Shown here: piece after piece, positions 18,215 through 25,644 of the stretch
Layout of the letters: every line of letters starts with the position of its first letter
Position numbering within the stretch: the stretch's first letter is position 1
From: Pseudomonas grandcourensis
Lineage (GTDB): Bacteria; Pseudomonadota; Gammaproteobacteria; Pseudomonadales; Pseudomonadaceae
Assembly (NCBI RefSeq): GCF_039909015.1
Contig: NZ_CP150919.1
Location: forward strand, 6,672,501 to 6,736,500
Direction of reading: 5' to 3'
Length of the DNA: 64,000 nucleotides
Notes under the pieces: generated by a model
What the model was told of the DNA's origin: nothing
Databases searched by the model: none
What the model saw: the letters and a program-made list of their open reading frames with translations, nothing else
Position numbers and translations under genes: made by a program

Positions 18215-19563
18215 TTCAAGCCCCACTCTTTCAAACGTTGCTCCAGATTTCTCAATGCAATTTGCGGGTGATTCATGGTCGCGTCAGGCAGGCCGCTGGC
18301 AGCCAGAATATCGGGGAGCGCCATCAGACGATTTGCATCCTCACGCAATCGCTCAAATGAATCCTGTACGTCACTTAAAGCGGCTAATGGGTCTTCCGGG
18401 GCAGTGATGTCGGCCAATGTACGGCACACCCCACGCCAATTAACGTCACCCGCTCTCTCAAATTCTTTTGGCCACTTGGTGGTGCGTGTCACACCTTCGT
18501 CGTCCATCACCATGGGCGCCAGATCATAGATGGGTGCAAGGCGAAACGAGGCGTCATCACGGATGATTGCGGTATTGCGTCCGTGGTTATCCGAGTTGCC
18601 GAGGATTTTGTTGATCAGATCCCGACGAAGATAATCGGCAACGAGATTCGGAATTTGATCCGCCTGCCCCGCCTCCCGCCAAAGTCCTGCCAACAACCGG
18701 ATAACGTCCATGTGATTCAAAGCGCTACCCGGTGTCGTGATGTTTGCCAGCGAGTAGATTGACTCCACGGCAAAGCGTTCGACGCCTTGGGCGGTCACCT
18801 GGCGGTCAAAACGCTGCATCCACAAGCTGGGTTTGGTCGCTTCCTCCAGCGCAAGCCCTTCGACTGCCACAGTCTCGATCCCCAGACTCTGGATAGCCCG
18901 GTAGTAGTGATACTCGCTTCTGAGGATTACCTGATCCGTTTCCAGTCCTTTGTTGCGGGCGAACTTCACAAACCAATGTTGAGTGACATCGGCGTCGTCA
19001 AGTACTGCATCCGGGTACAGTAACCCCGCCTTGTTCTGGGCCAACAAAAGCTTCGGCGCCTCACCACCTGCACCTGTTGCTCCACCAATGGCAGCCCCCT
19101 GCTCATAGGCGTACTCAAGAAATCGATTATTGCGACTGATGACGTCCTGCCGCTCGAAACCTATCGGTTCACGCTGATCCACCGCTTCAGCAGATTCCTT
19201 GACCCGTATATTTCCAATCGGCGCCGGCGTGCTTCTCGCCAACAGGTAGAGGTCTGCATTGACGTCCGCGGGCTTGTCTTTGCCTATATGCGCCAAAAGG
19301 AACCTTTTGGCTGCACCGGCGGGTGCAATATCATGTACGAATGCTGGCGCATTGGATCGTCTGCCATCCCAATCCAAAGGGAATCTCGCGCTCACTGCCT
19401 TGGCGAACGGAGTTCCAATATCCTCGTAATTTTCAAAAAGATACGTTTGTTGATAGCCAAAACTGCAGCGACTTTCGAAGCCTTTTTCAGGGCTGTCGAA
19501 GCTCAAAACCATGGCGTCGTGCCAGTTTCCTGCCCAATAGATCTGTAAAGTCAGATCGTACAT
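18211..19563 (-). CDS. hipA: HipA-family serine/threonine kinase toxin
   Basis: A 450-residue HipA-like kinase. The N-terminal subdomain carries DIAPAGAAKRFLLAHIGKD. The phosphate-binding region has TGAGGEAPKLLLAQ, and the catalytic loop is GNSDNHGRN with D325, H327 and N330, followed by the metal-binding YDLAPMV. E. coli HipA phosphorylates glutamyl-tRNA synthetase and induces persistence; the target here is unknown. The ATG at 19563 (MYDLTLQIYW) is preferred because AGGTGG lies 9 nt upstream; the open frame extends 23 codons further through AT-rich DNA. It is first in a two-gene operon with the HTH partner. GC is lower than in neighbouring genes, consistent with acquisition. Confidence 0.85.
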   Translation of the reverse strand: MYDLTLQIYWAGNWHDAMVLSFDSPEKGFESRCSFGYQQTYLFENYEDIGTPFAKAVSARFPLDWDGRRSNAPAFVHDIAPAGAAKRFLLAHIGKDKPADVNADLYLLARSTPAPIGNIRVKESAEAVDQREPIGFERQDVISRNNRFLEYAYEQGAAIGGATGAGGEAPKLLLAQNKAGLLYPDAVLDDADVTQHWFVKFARNKGLETDQVILRSEYHYYRAIQSLGIETVAVEGLALEEATKPSLWMQRFDRQVTAQGVERFAVESIYSLANITTPGSALNHMDVIRLLAGLWREAGQADQIPNLVADYLRRDLINKILGNSDNHGRNTAIIRDDASFRLAPIYDLAPMVMDDEGVTRTTKWPKEFERAGDVNWRGVCRTLADITAPEDPLAALSDVQDSFERLREDANRLMALPDILAASGLPDATMNHPQIALRNLEQRLKEWGLK

Positions 19564-19584
19564 GACAACACCACCTGCATTAAA

Positions 19585-19720
19585 ATGCACATATCTCAGA
19601 ATAATTATCACACTGGATGCAATATAGTGCACATAAAGAAAGCAAGCACAGCGCCAATGTGTATTTAAATGCAGATACAGTCGCTTAAAAACATGAAAAA
19701 CGCAAAATAATGCAGATCCA
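19585..19720 (-). promoter_or_regulatory. Possible hipAB operator region with repeated TGCA motifs
   Basis: The AT-rich upstream region of hipA has recurring elements: AATGCACATAT (19584), AGTGCACATAA (19626), AATGCAGATAC (19668) and AATGCAGATCC (19709). The spacing of the first three is about 42 bp (four helical turns). Autoregulation by a HipB-type repressor is usual, so these are candidate sites, but they do not match the E. coli HipB operator. This is an inference from repetition only. Confidence 0.4.
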
Positions 19721-19802
19721 ACTGAACCAATAATTCGAGAGCAACAAAACCGAAAATTGTATTACTGACGATGCCGGGGAGTCTGATCGCCGAATACCGG
19801 GC

Positions 19803-19828
19803 AAAAAAAGGGGAGCACATGCTCCCCC
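19803..19828 (-). terminator. Rho-independent terminator of the pycA-pycB operon
   Basis: On the reverse strand GGGGAGCA-TG-TGCTCCCC is followed by seven T residues. It lies about 33 nt beyond the pycB stop codon. Confidence 0.9.
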
Positions 19829-19860
19829 GAGGTATAAAGCGTTGAATCGCGGCTGTTAAA

Positions 19861-21669
19861 TCAGCCTTCGATCTCGATCAGGATCTCGCCCGGGTTCACC
19901 CGGTCGCCCTTGGCCACGTGAATGGCGGTGACTTTACCGGCGATGGCAGCCTGGACTTCGGTTTCCATCTTCATCGCTTCGGTGATCAACACGGCCTGGC
20001 CTGCCTTGACGGTGTCGCCCTCCTTGACCAGCACGTCGACGATGTTGCCCGGCATGGTGGTGCTGACGTGACCCGGAGCAGTGGCTTGCTTGCGCTTGCT
20101 GCTGCCGCCACCGACGAATTCGTTGAGCGGTTCGAACACCACTTCTTCCGGCATGCCGTCGATGGACAGGTAGAAGTGACGCTTGCCCTCGGCCTTGACG
20201 CCCACACCGGTGATGTCGACGCGGTAGGTTTCGCCGTGAACGTCGATGACGAACTCGGTCGGTACGCCTTCGCCACCCGCCGAGGCGACGCCGCCGGCTT
20301 CAGGAATCGGCAACAGCACTTCAGGTGTCAGGGTGCCCGCAGCACGCTCTTCGAGGAACTTGCGACCGATGTCCGGGAACATGGCGTAGGTCAGCACGTC
20401 TTCTTCAGACTTGGCCAGTGCACCGATATCGGCGCGCAGCTTGGCCATTTCCGGCTTGAGCAGATCGGCCGGGCGAACGTCGATCACTTCTTCGCTGCCG
20501 ATGGCCTGACGACGCAGTTGTTCGTTCACGGTGCCCGGCGCCTTGCCGTAGCCGCCTTGCAGGTACAGCTTCACTTCATTGGTGATGGTCTTGTAGCGCT
20601 CGCCGGCCAGCACGTTGAAGAACGCCTGGGTGCCGACAATCTGCGACGTCGGGGTCACCAGCGGCGGGAAGCCGAGGTCTTCACGAACCCGCGGGATTTC
20701 GGCCAGCACTTCGCTCATGCGATTGAGTGCGCCCTGCTCTTTCAACTGGTTTGCCAGGTTGGAAATCATCCCGCCCGGTACCTGGTTGACTTGTACACGG
20801 GTGTCGACGGCGGTGAATTCGCTTTCGAACTGGTGGTACTTCTTGCGCACGGCGTAGAAGTACAGACCGATCTCCTGCAGCAGTTCCAAGTTCAGGCCGG
20901 TGTCGAACTCGCTGCCTTTGAGGGCGGCGACCATCGACTCGGTACCCGGGTGGCTGGTGCCCCAGGCGAAGCTGGAGATCGCGGTGTCGATGTGATCGGC
21001 GCCGTTTTCGATGGCCTTCATTTGGCACATCGCGGCCAGGCCAGCAGTGTCGTGGGAGTGAATGAACACTGGCAGCGATTGCTCGGCTTTCAGGGCCTTG
21101 ACCAGTTCGCCGGTGGCGTACGGGGTCAGCAGGCCGGCCATGTCCTTGATCGCTACCGAGTCGCAACCCATGGCTTCCATTTGCTTGGCCTGGTTCACGA
21201 AGGCCTCGATGGTGTGCACCGGGCTGGTGGTGTAGGCGATGGTGCCCTGGGCGTGCTTGCCGGCAGCTTTCACCGCTTCGATGGCCACGCGCAGGTTACG
21301 CACGTCGTTCATGGCGTCGAAGATGCGGAACACGTCGATGCCGTTGACCGCTGCCTTGGCGACGAAGGCCTTGACCACGTCGTCGCTGTAGTGGCGGTAG
21401 CCCAACAGGTTCTGACCGCGCAGCAGCATTTGCAGGCGGGTGTTAGGCAGCGCCGCGCGCAGCTGGCGCAGACGCTCCCACGGATCTTCTTTCAGGAAAC
21501 GTACGCAGGCGTCGAACGTCGCGCCGCCCCAGCACTCCAGCGACCAGTAGCCGACTTTGTCGAGCTTGTCGCAGATCGGCAGCATGTCTTCGGTGCGCAT
21601 GCGGGTGGCGAGCAGCGATTGGTGGGCGTCGCGCAGGATTGTGTCGGTAACGTGGATTTTCTTAGTCAT
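19861..21669 (-). CDS. pycB: Pyruvate carboxylase subunit B / oxaloacetate decarboxylase alpha-type subunit
   Basis: A 602-residue biotin enzyme subunit. The carboxyltransferase TIM barrel begins at ILRDAHQSLLATRM, continues with the conserved domain, and the protein ends in a biotinyl domain with AMKM at residues 565-568 (biotinyl lysine K567, 35 residues from the end). With the biotin carboxylase coded just upstream it forms the two-subunit acetyl-CoA-independent pyruvate carboxylase of pseudomonads, making oxaloacetate for gluconeogenesis and anaplerosis. It is often misnamed oxaloacetate decarboxylase; no membrane beta subunit is present, which argues for the carboxylase. The ATG at 21669 (MTKKIHVTD) has GAGGAAT upstream. 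It lies 11 nt after pycA. Confidence 0.94.
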   Translation of the reverse strand: MTKKIHVTDTILRDAHQSLLATRMRTEDMLPICDKLDKVGYWSLECWGGATFDACVRFLKEDPWERLRQLRAALPNTRLQMLLRGQNLLGYRHYSDDVVKAFVAKAAVNGIDVFRIFDAMNDVRNLRVAIEAVKAAGKHAQGTIAYTTSPVHTIEAFVNQAKQMEAMGCDSVAIKDMAGLLTPYATGELVKALKAEQSLPVFIHSHDTAGLAAMCQMKAIENGADHIDTAISSFAWGTSHPGTESMVAALKGSEFDTGLNLELLQEIGLYFYAVRKKYHQFESEFTAVDTRVQVNQVPGGMISNLANQLKEQGALNRMSEVLAEIPRVREDLGFPPLVTPTSQIVGTQAFFNVLAGERYKTITNEVKLYLQGGYGKAPGTVNEQLRRQAIGSEEVIDVRPADLLKPEMAKLRADIGALAKSEEDVLTYAMFPDIGRKFLEERAAGTLTPEVLLPIPEAGGVASAGGEGVPTEFVIDVHGETYRVDITGVGVKAEGKRHFYLSIDGMPEEVVFEPLNEFVGGGSSKRKQATAPGHVSTTMPGNIVDVLVKEGDTVKAGQAVLITEAMKMETEVQAAIAGKVTAIHVAKGDRVNPGEILIEIEG

Positions 21670-21680
21670 TGGAATATTCC

Positions 21681-23096
21681 TCACAGGCCTGCGTGGGCGG
21701 CGATGGCGGCGGCGATGGCCAGGGCCAGCTCTTCGGGTTTGCGCTTGATCGAGTAGTTGGTCAGTTCAGGGTGGCTTTCAACGAAGCTGGTGTTGAACTG
21801 TCCGCTACGGAATTCCGGATTGCGCAGGATTTCCTGGTAGTACGCGGCGGTGGTCTTGACCCCTTGCAGACGCATGTCGTCCAGGGCGCGCAAACCACGG
21901 TCCATCGCCTCTTCCCAGGTCAGCGCCCACACCACCAGTTTCAGGCACATGGAGTCGTAGTAAGGCGGGATGGTGTAGCCGGTGTAGATCGCCGTGTCGG
22001 TACGCACGCCAGGACCGCCGGGCGCGTAGTAACGAGTGATCTTGCCGAAGCTCGGCAGGAAGTTGTTCTTCGGGTCTTCGGCGTTGATCCGGAATTGCAG
22101 GGCGAAACCACGGTGCTGGATGTCTTCCTGTTTCACCGACAGCGGCAGGCCGGAGGCAATGCGAATCTGCTCACGGACAATGTCGATACCGGTGATTTCT
22201 TCGGTGATGGTGTGTTCCACCTGCACCCGGGTGTTCATCTCCATGAAGTACACCTCGCCCTCGGCGAGCAGGAACTCCACGGTACCGGCGTTCTCGTAAC
22301 CCACGGCCTTGGCTGCGCGCACCGACAGGTCGCCGATATAGGCGCGCTGTTCAGGGGTCAGTTGCGGGCTCGGGGCGATCTCGATCAGCTTCTGGTTGCG
22401 ACGCTGGATCGAGCAGTCACGCTCGAACAGGTGCACCACGTTGCCGAAGCTGTCGCCAAGAATCTGCGCTTCGATGTGCTTCGGATTGACGATGCATTTT
22501 TCCAGGAACACTTCCGCCGAACCAAAAGCCTTGGTGGCTTCGGAAATGACACGCGGGAAAGCCTGTTCGAGTTCTTCGCGGCTGTTGCAGCGACGAATGC
22601 CGCGGCCGCCACCACCGGACGTGGCCTTGAGCATTACCGGGTAACCGATGCGATCGCCTTCAGTCAGGGCTTCTGCGATGTCCGCGACGTTGCCTTCGGT
22701 GCCTGGAGTGACTGGCACACCGGCCTTGATCATGCTGCGGCGGGCTTCGGTCTTGTCGCCCATGCGGCGAATCACTTCAGCCGATGGACCAATGAATTTG
22801 ATACCGCGCTCGGCGCAGATGTCCGCCAGTTCGGCGTTTTCCGAAAGGAAACCGTAGCCGGGGTGCAGCGCATCGCAACCGGTTTCCACGGCCAGGTTCA
22901 CCAGCTTGCGCGGGTTCAGGTAACCGGCCAGCGGTTCGGCACCAATGCTGTGGGCCTCGTCCGCACGCTTGACGTGCAAGGCATGACGGTCGGCATCGGA
23001 ATAGATCGCGACCGAGCGAATGCCCATTTCGGCGCAGGCACGCACGATTCGTACGGCAATCTCACCACGGTTGGCGATCAGGATCTTTGTTATCAC
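21681..23096 (-). CDS. pycA: Pyruvate carboxylase subunit A (biotin carboxylase)
   Basis: A 471-residue ATP-grasp biotin carboxylase. It has KILIANRGEIAVRIVRACAE at the N-terminus, the glycine-rich ATP loop KATSGGGGRGIR and the active-site stretch EMNTRVQVEHTITEEITGID. The start is a GTG at 23096 with AAGGGA about 8 nt upstream, giving MITKILIANRGE. A longer frame from an ATG at 23168 would add 24 non-family residues and is rejected. The length matches the P. aeruginosa counterpart. It is the first gene of the operon and is divergent from its likely LysR regulator. Confidence 0.94.
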   Translation of the reverse strand: MITKILIANRGEIAVRIVRACAEMGIRSVAIYSDADRHALHVKRADEAHSIGAEPLAGYLNPRKLVNLAVETGCDALHPGYGFLSENAELADICAERGIKFIGPSAEVIRRMGDKTEARRSMIKAGVPVTPGTEGNVADIAEALTEGDRIGYPVMLKATSGGGGRGIRRCNSREELEQAFPRVISEATKAFGSAEVFLEKCIVNPKHIEAQILGDSFGNVVHLFERDCSIQRRNQKLIEIAPSPQLTPEQRAYIGDLSVRAAKAVGYENAGTVEFLLAEGEVYFMEMNTRVQVEHTITEEITGIDIVREQIRIASGLPLSVKQEDIQHRGFALQFRINAEDPKNNFLPSFGKITRYYAPGGPGVRTDTAIYTGYTIPPYYDSMCLKLVVWALTWEEAMDRGLRALDDMRLQGVKTTAAYYQEILRNPEFRSGQFNTSFVESHPELTNYSIKRKPEELALAIAAAIAAHAGL

Positions 23097-23287
23097 TTGG
23101 AGGTTCCCTTGAGCCGGTGGTACCCACGACCTGCTAGACCCAGGTCGACGCGTGACCAAATGTTTCAATTTGGTCGCAGGTCCACACTAGCGCCCACAAG
23201 GGATTAACAAAAATGAATAAAAATTGGGTCGTGCATAAGTAAAGACTTATAGTTGATTCACCAGCCAGCGACGAGAGCGACCCAATA

Positions 23288-24250
23288 ATGCGTAAGTCAT
23301 TGATGCGTATGACTTTGCGGCAATTGCAGATCTTCAACGAGGTCTGTGATTTGCGCTCCTACAGCCGTGCGGCCGAAGAAATGTCGCTCACACAACCTGC
23401 CGTCAGCCTACAGATTCGTCAACTTGAAGAGCTGATTGGCCAGCCTTTGTTCGATTACGTCGGCAAAAAACTCTACATGACCGAAGCGGCTGAAGCGTTA
23501 CAGCGGGCCAGTCGGGATATTTTCGGGCGCCTGGAAAACCTCGACATGCAGCTGTCGGACATGCAGGGCTCGTTGCAGGGGCAGCTGAAACTGGCGATTG
23601 AATCCAGCGCCAAATACTTCGTGCCGCATCTGTTTGCCGCGTTCAAACGCCAGCACCCGGAAGTGAACCTGCAACTGACGGTGGTCAATCGCGGCCAGGT
23701 CATTCGGCGTCTGTCGGACAACCGCGACGACCTGGTGATCATGTCTATGGTGCCTCAGGATATGGGCCTGGAATTCCTGCCGTTCCTGAACAACCCAATC
23801 GTCGCCGTGGCGCCACCGGATCATCCGCTGTGCCATATGGGACCGCTGCGCCTGCAGGATCTCGAGCCCTACACACTGCTGCTGCGCGAGCCAGGCTCCG
23901 GGACGCGGCTGGCGTGTGAAGAATACTTCAAAGAGAAGCGCGTGCACTTCAACCAGACCCAGGAGGTCTCGTCTGCCGAAGCTCAGCGTGAATGTGTACT
24001 GGCAGGCTTGGGCGTTGCGCTGTTGACGCGCCACGCCCTGAGCCTTGAACTGGCAACCGGTGGACTGATCGAGCTACCGGTTGAAGAGCTGCCACTGTTT
24101 CGCAGTTGGTGCCTGGTGCAGGCCAAGGCGAAACGCCTGTCACCGGTGGCTCACGCCTTCCTGGCGTTTATCCGCAGCGAACGGATTCAGATCAGCGCGC
24201 TGGTTGAGCGTTTCGACGGGACGCCGAGGGAGATGCCTGCCAGAAGTTGA
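23288..24250 (+). CDS. pycR: LysR-family regulator of the pyruvate carboxylase operon (PycR-like)
   Basis: A 320-residue LysR regulator. The HTH is TLRQLQIFNEVCDLRSYSRA, then AEEMSLTQPAVSLQIRQLEEL. The effector domain contains LREPGSGTRLACEEYF and VLAGLGVALLTRHAL. It is divergent from pycA across 191 bp. In P. aeruginosa the regulator at this position (PycR) controls pycA/pycB and influences lipid metabolism and virulence; equivalence rests on synteny and resemblance. The start could be the ATG at 23303 instead. Its last 59 nt overlap the 3' end of a small convergent gene. Confidence 0.88.
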   Translation: MRKSLMRMTLRQLQIFNEVCDLRSYSRAAEEMSLTQPAVSLQIRQLEELIGQPLFDYVGKKLYMTEAAEALQRASRDIFGRLENLDMQLSDMQGSLQGQLKLAIESSAKYFVPHLFAAFKRQHPEVNLQLTVVNRGQVIRRLSDNRDDLVIMSMVPQDMGLEFLPFLNNPIVAVAPPDHPLCHMGPLRLQDLEPYTLLLREPGSGTRLACEEYFKEKRVHFNQTQEVSSAEAQRECVLAGLGVALLTRHALSLELATGGLIELPVEELPLFRSWCLVQAKAKRLSPVAHAFLAFIRSERIQISALVERFDGTPREMPARS

Positions 24251-24401
24251 GTTCCAACTCCGGAAAATCGCCAATTTCGGCCAGAAGCTGACGGCGTTCG
24301 CAGCGATCTTCGATGGCGCGGCGGAATTCCATGCGGCGCTGATCTTCTTGCTGACGACGGGTTTTGACAGCGCTGTTGCGTTCTTCGTAGGGCATGGCCA
24401 T
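24192..24401 (-). CDS. Small conserved Pseudomonas protein, PA3496-like
   Basis: A 69-residue highly charged protein, MAMPYEERNSAVKTRRQQED then QRRMEFRRAIEDRCERRQLL and AEIGDFPELELNF. The RRQQEDxRRMEFRRAIED pattern recalls the small PA3496 family (putative envelope integrity) of pseudomonads. GGGAGA lies 6 nt before the ATG, and codon use is typical of the genus, unlike the two other open frames over the same DNA. The 3' part overlaps the end of the LysR gene on the opposite strand, which is unusual. The function is not known. Confidence 0.6.
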   Translation of the reverse strand: MAMPYEERNSAVKTRRQQEDQRRMEFRRAIEDRCERRQLLAEIGDFPELELNFWQASPSASRRNAQPAR

Positions 24402-24498
24402 TTCGAGTCTCCCAAGGCGAGTACGGGAGTTTCAAGATAGGCGCGAGGGATGACGGTTTGGCGGCTTGGGCGTTACAGGGAGATGAACATTCAGAAGC

Positions 24499-24579
24499 AA
24501 AGATCGCAGCCTTCGGTAGCTCCTACACAGGAACGCGAATACCTGTAGGAGCTGCCGAAGGCTGCGATCCTTTGATCTT
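24499..24579. repeat. Long inverted repeat (second REP class), likely terminator of hexR
   Basis: AAAGATCGCAGCCTTCGGTA (24499) followed by GCTCCTACACAGG pairs with CCTGTAGGAGC and TGCCGAAGGCTGCGATCCTT (to about 24572). The stem is roughly 30 bp with a 10-nt loop. It is a different family from the GTGGGAGC REPs. The right end touches the hexR stop codon, so the hairpin is transcribed and may end that gene's message. Confidence 0.88.
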
Positions 24580-25444
24580 AGTCGTCCAGCGCTTTCACCG
24601 ACTTGGGCGACAACCGCAAGCTGCGCAGGCTGCGCTTGACGCTCTTGAGGTGGTTGACCAGGCTCGGGCCACGCGCCATGGCCACGCCCATCGCCAGCAC
24701 GTCGATCACCACCAGGTGGGCGATGCGCGAAGTCAGCGGCGTATAGATTTCAGTGTCTTCATGAACATCGATCGCCAGATTGACCGTAGACAGTTCGGCC
24801 AACGGCGTCTGGCTCGGGCACAGGGTGATCAACGAGGCGCCGCTTTCGCGCACCAGGTTAGCGGTGATCAGCAGGTCCTTGGAACGCCCGGACTGGGAAA
24901 TGCAGATCGCCACGTCGGTTGGCTTGAGCGTCACGGCCGACATCGCCTGCATGTGCGGGTCGGAATACGCCGCAGCGGTAAGCAGCAAGCGGAAGAACTT
25001 GTGCTGAGCGTCCGCCGCGACCGCACCCGAGGCACCGAAGCCGTAGAACTCGACACGTTGGGCCTGGGACATCAGCGTCACCGCCCGCTGCAATTCCAGC
25101 GGATCGAGTTTCTCGCGAACTTCCATCAGCGTATGCAGGGTGGTGTCGAAGATTTTCAGGCTGTAGTCGGCGACCGAATCATCTTCATGGATCGCAAACT
25201 GGCCGAAACTCGCACCTGCCGCCAGGCTCTGGGCCAGCTTCAGCTTCAGGTCCTGAAAACCGGAACAACCGATGGCACGGCAAAAACGCACGATGGTCGG
25301 TTCACTGATGCCCACGCTGTGGGCCAGGTCGGCCATGGAGCTGTGCATCACGGCCGCAGGATCAAGCAGCACGTGGTCGGCGACCTTGAGCTCCGACTTG
25401 CGTAACAGGTGGCGAGACTGGGCGATGTGTTGCAGCAGATTCAA
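24578..25444 (-). CDS. hexR: HexR, RpiR-family regulator of central carbon metabolism
   Basis: A 288-residue regulator. The N-terminal HTH_6 domain has SMADLAHSVGISEPTIVRFC, and the C-terminal SIS domain (about 120-260) has EFYGFGASGAVAADAQHKFF and AICISQSGRSKDLL. HexR senses 2-keto-3-deoxy-6-phosphogluconate and represses zwf, edd and gap genes in Pseudomonas. A palindromic HexR-type operator lies at 25491-25507 upstream, supporting autoregulation. In P. putida and P. aeruginosa a zwf paralogue is divergent here; in this window no zwf follows and the next gene is a c-di-GMP enzyme. The stop codon lies in a long inverted repeat. Confidence 0.9.
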   Translation of the reverse strand: MNLLQHIAQSRHLLRKSELKVADHVLLDPAAVMHSSMADLAHSVGISEPTIVRFCRAIGCSGFQDLKLKLAQSLAAGASFGQFAIHEDDSVADYSLKIFDTTLHTLMEVREKLDPLELQRAVTLMSQAQRVEFYGFGASGAVAADAQHKFFRLLLTAAAYSDPHMQAMSAVTLKPTDVAICISQSGRSKDLLITANLVRESGASLITLCPSQTPLAELSTVNLAIDVHEDTEIYTPLTSRIAHLVVIDVLAMGVAMARGPSLVNHLKSVKRSLRSLRLSPKSVKALDD

Positions 25445-25490
25445 GGGGCTGGACTCTTTGTTATTGGCAGGTGCCGGGGATGTAGCACGC

Positions 25491-25507
25491 TTGTAGTTAT
25501 ACTACAT
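25491..25507. promoter_or_regulatory. HexR operator
   Basis: TTGTAGTTATACTACAT contains the perfect palindrome TGTAGT-TAT-ACTACA and fits the Pseudomonas HexR consensus TTGTAGTnnnACTACAA in all but the last base. It lies 47 bp upstream of the hexR start, where a repressor would block its promoter. Confidence 0.85.
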
Positions 25508-25644
25508 GAATTGGCTTTTTGCCTGCTCAATGCGTTACCGAATCCCTCGATTTCAGGTGCCCGCGCTTCATGTAGCACCCATGGCGCCTATCCAGCTGCG
25601 CCGGGTGCGCGTTTTACAGGACAAAAGCGCCTTACGTACCCTCG

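Noticed and set aside
19861..21669. Calling pycB a true oxaloacetate decarboxylase subunit
   Set aside because: There is no beta or gamma membrane subunit gene; the biotin carboxylase partner and LysR gene match the two-subunit pyruvate carboxylase.
19918..21756. 612-codon open frame on the plus strand over pycB
   Set aside because: It is the complement-phase shadow of a biotin enzyme gene with clear motifs; the translation is rich in H, R, V, G and has no family features.
21669..23207. 512-codon plus-strand open frame over pycA
   Set aside because: Shadow of the biotin carboxylase gene; no motifs, composition typical of antisense frames in high-GC DNA.
24140..24435. Two other minus-strand frames over the small PA3496-like gene
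   Set aside because: Poor codon use and no resemblance; the 24192-24401 frame has a good ribosome-binding site and charged family-like sequence.
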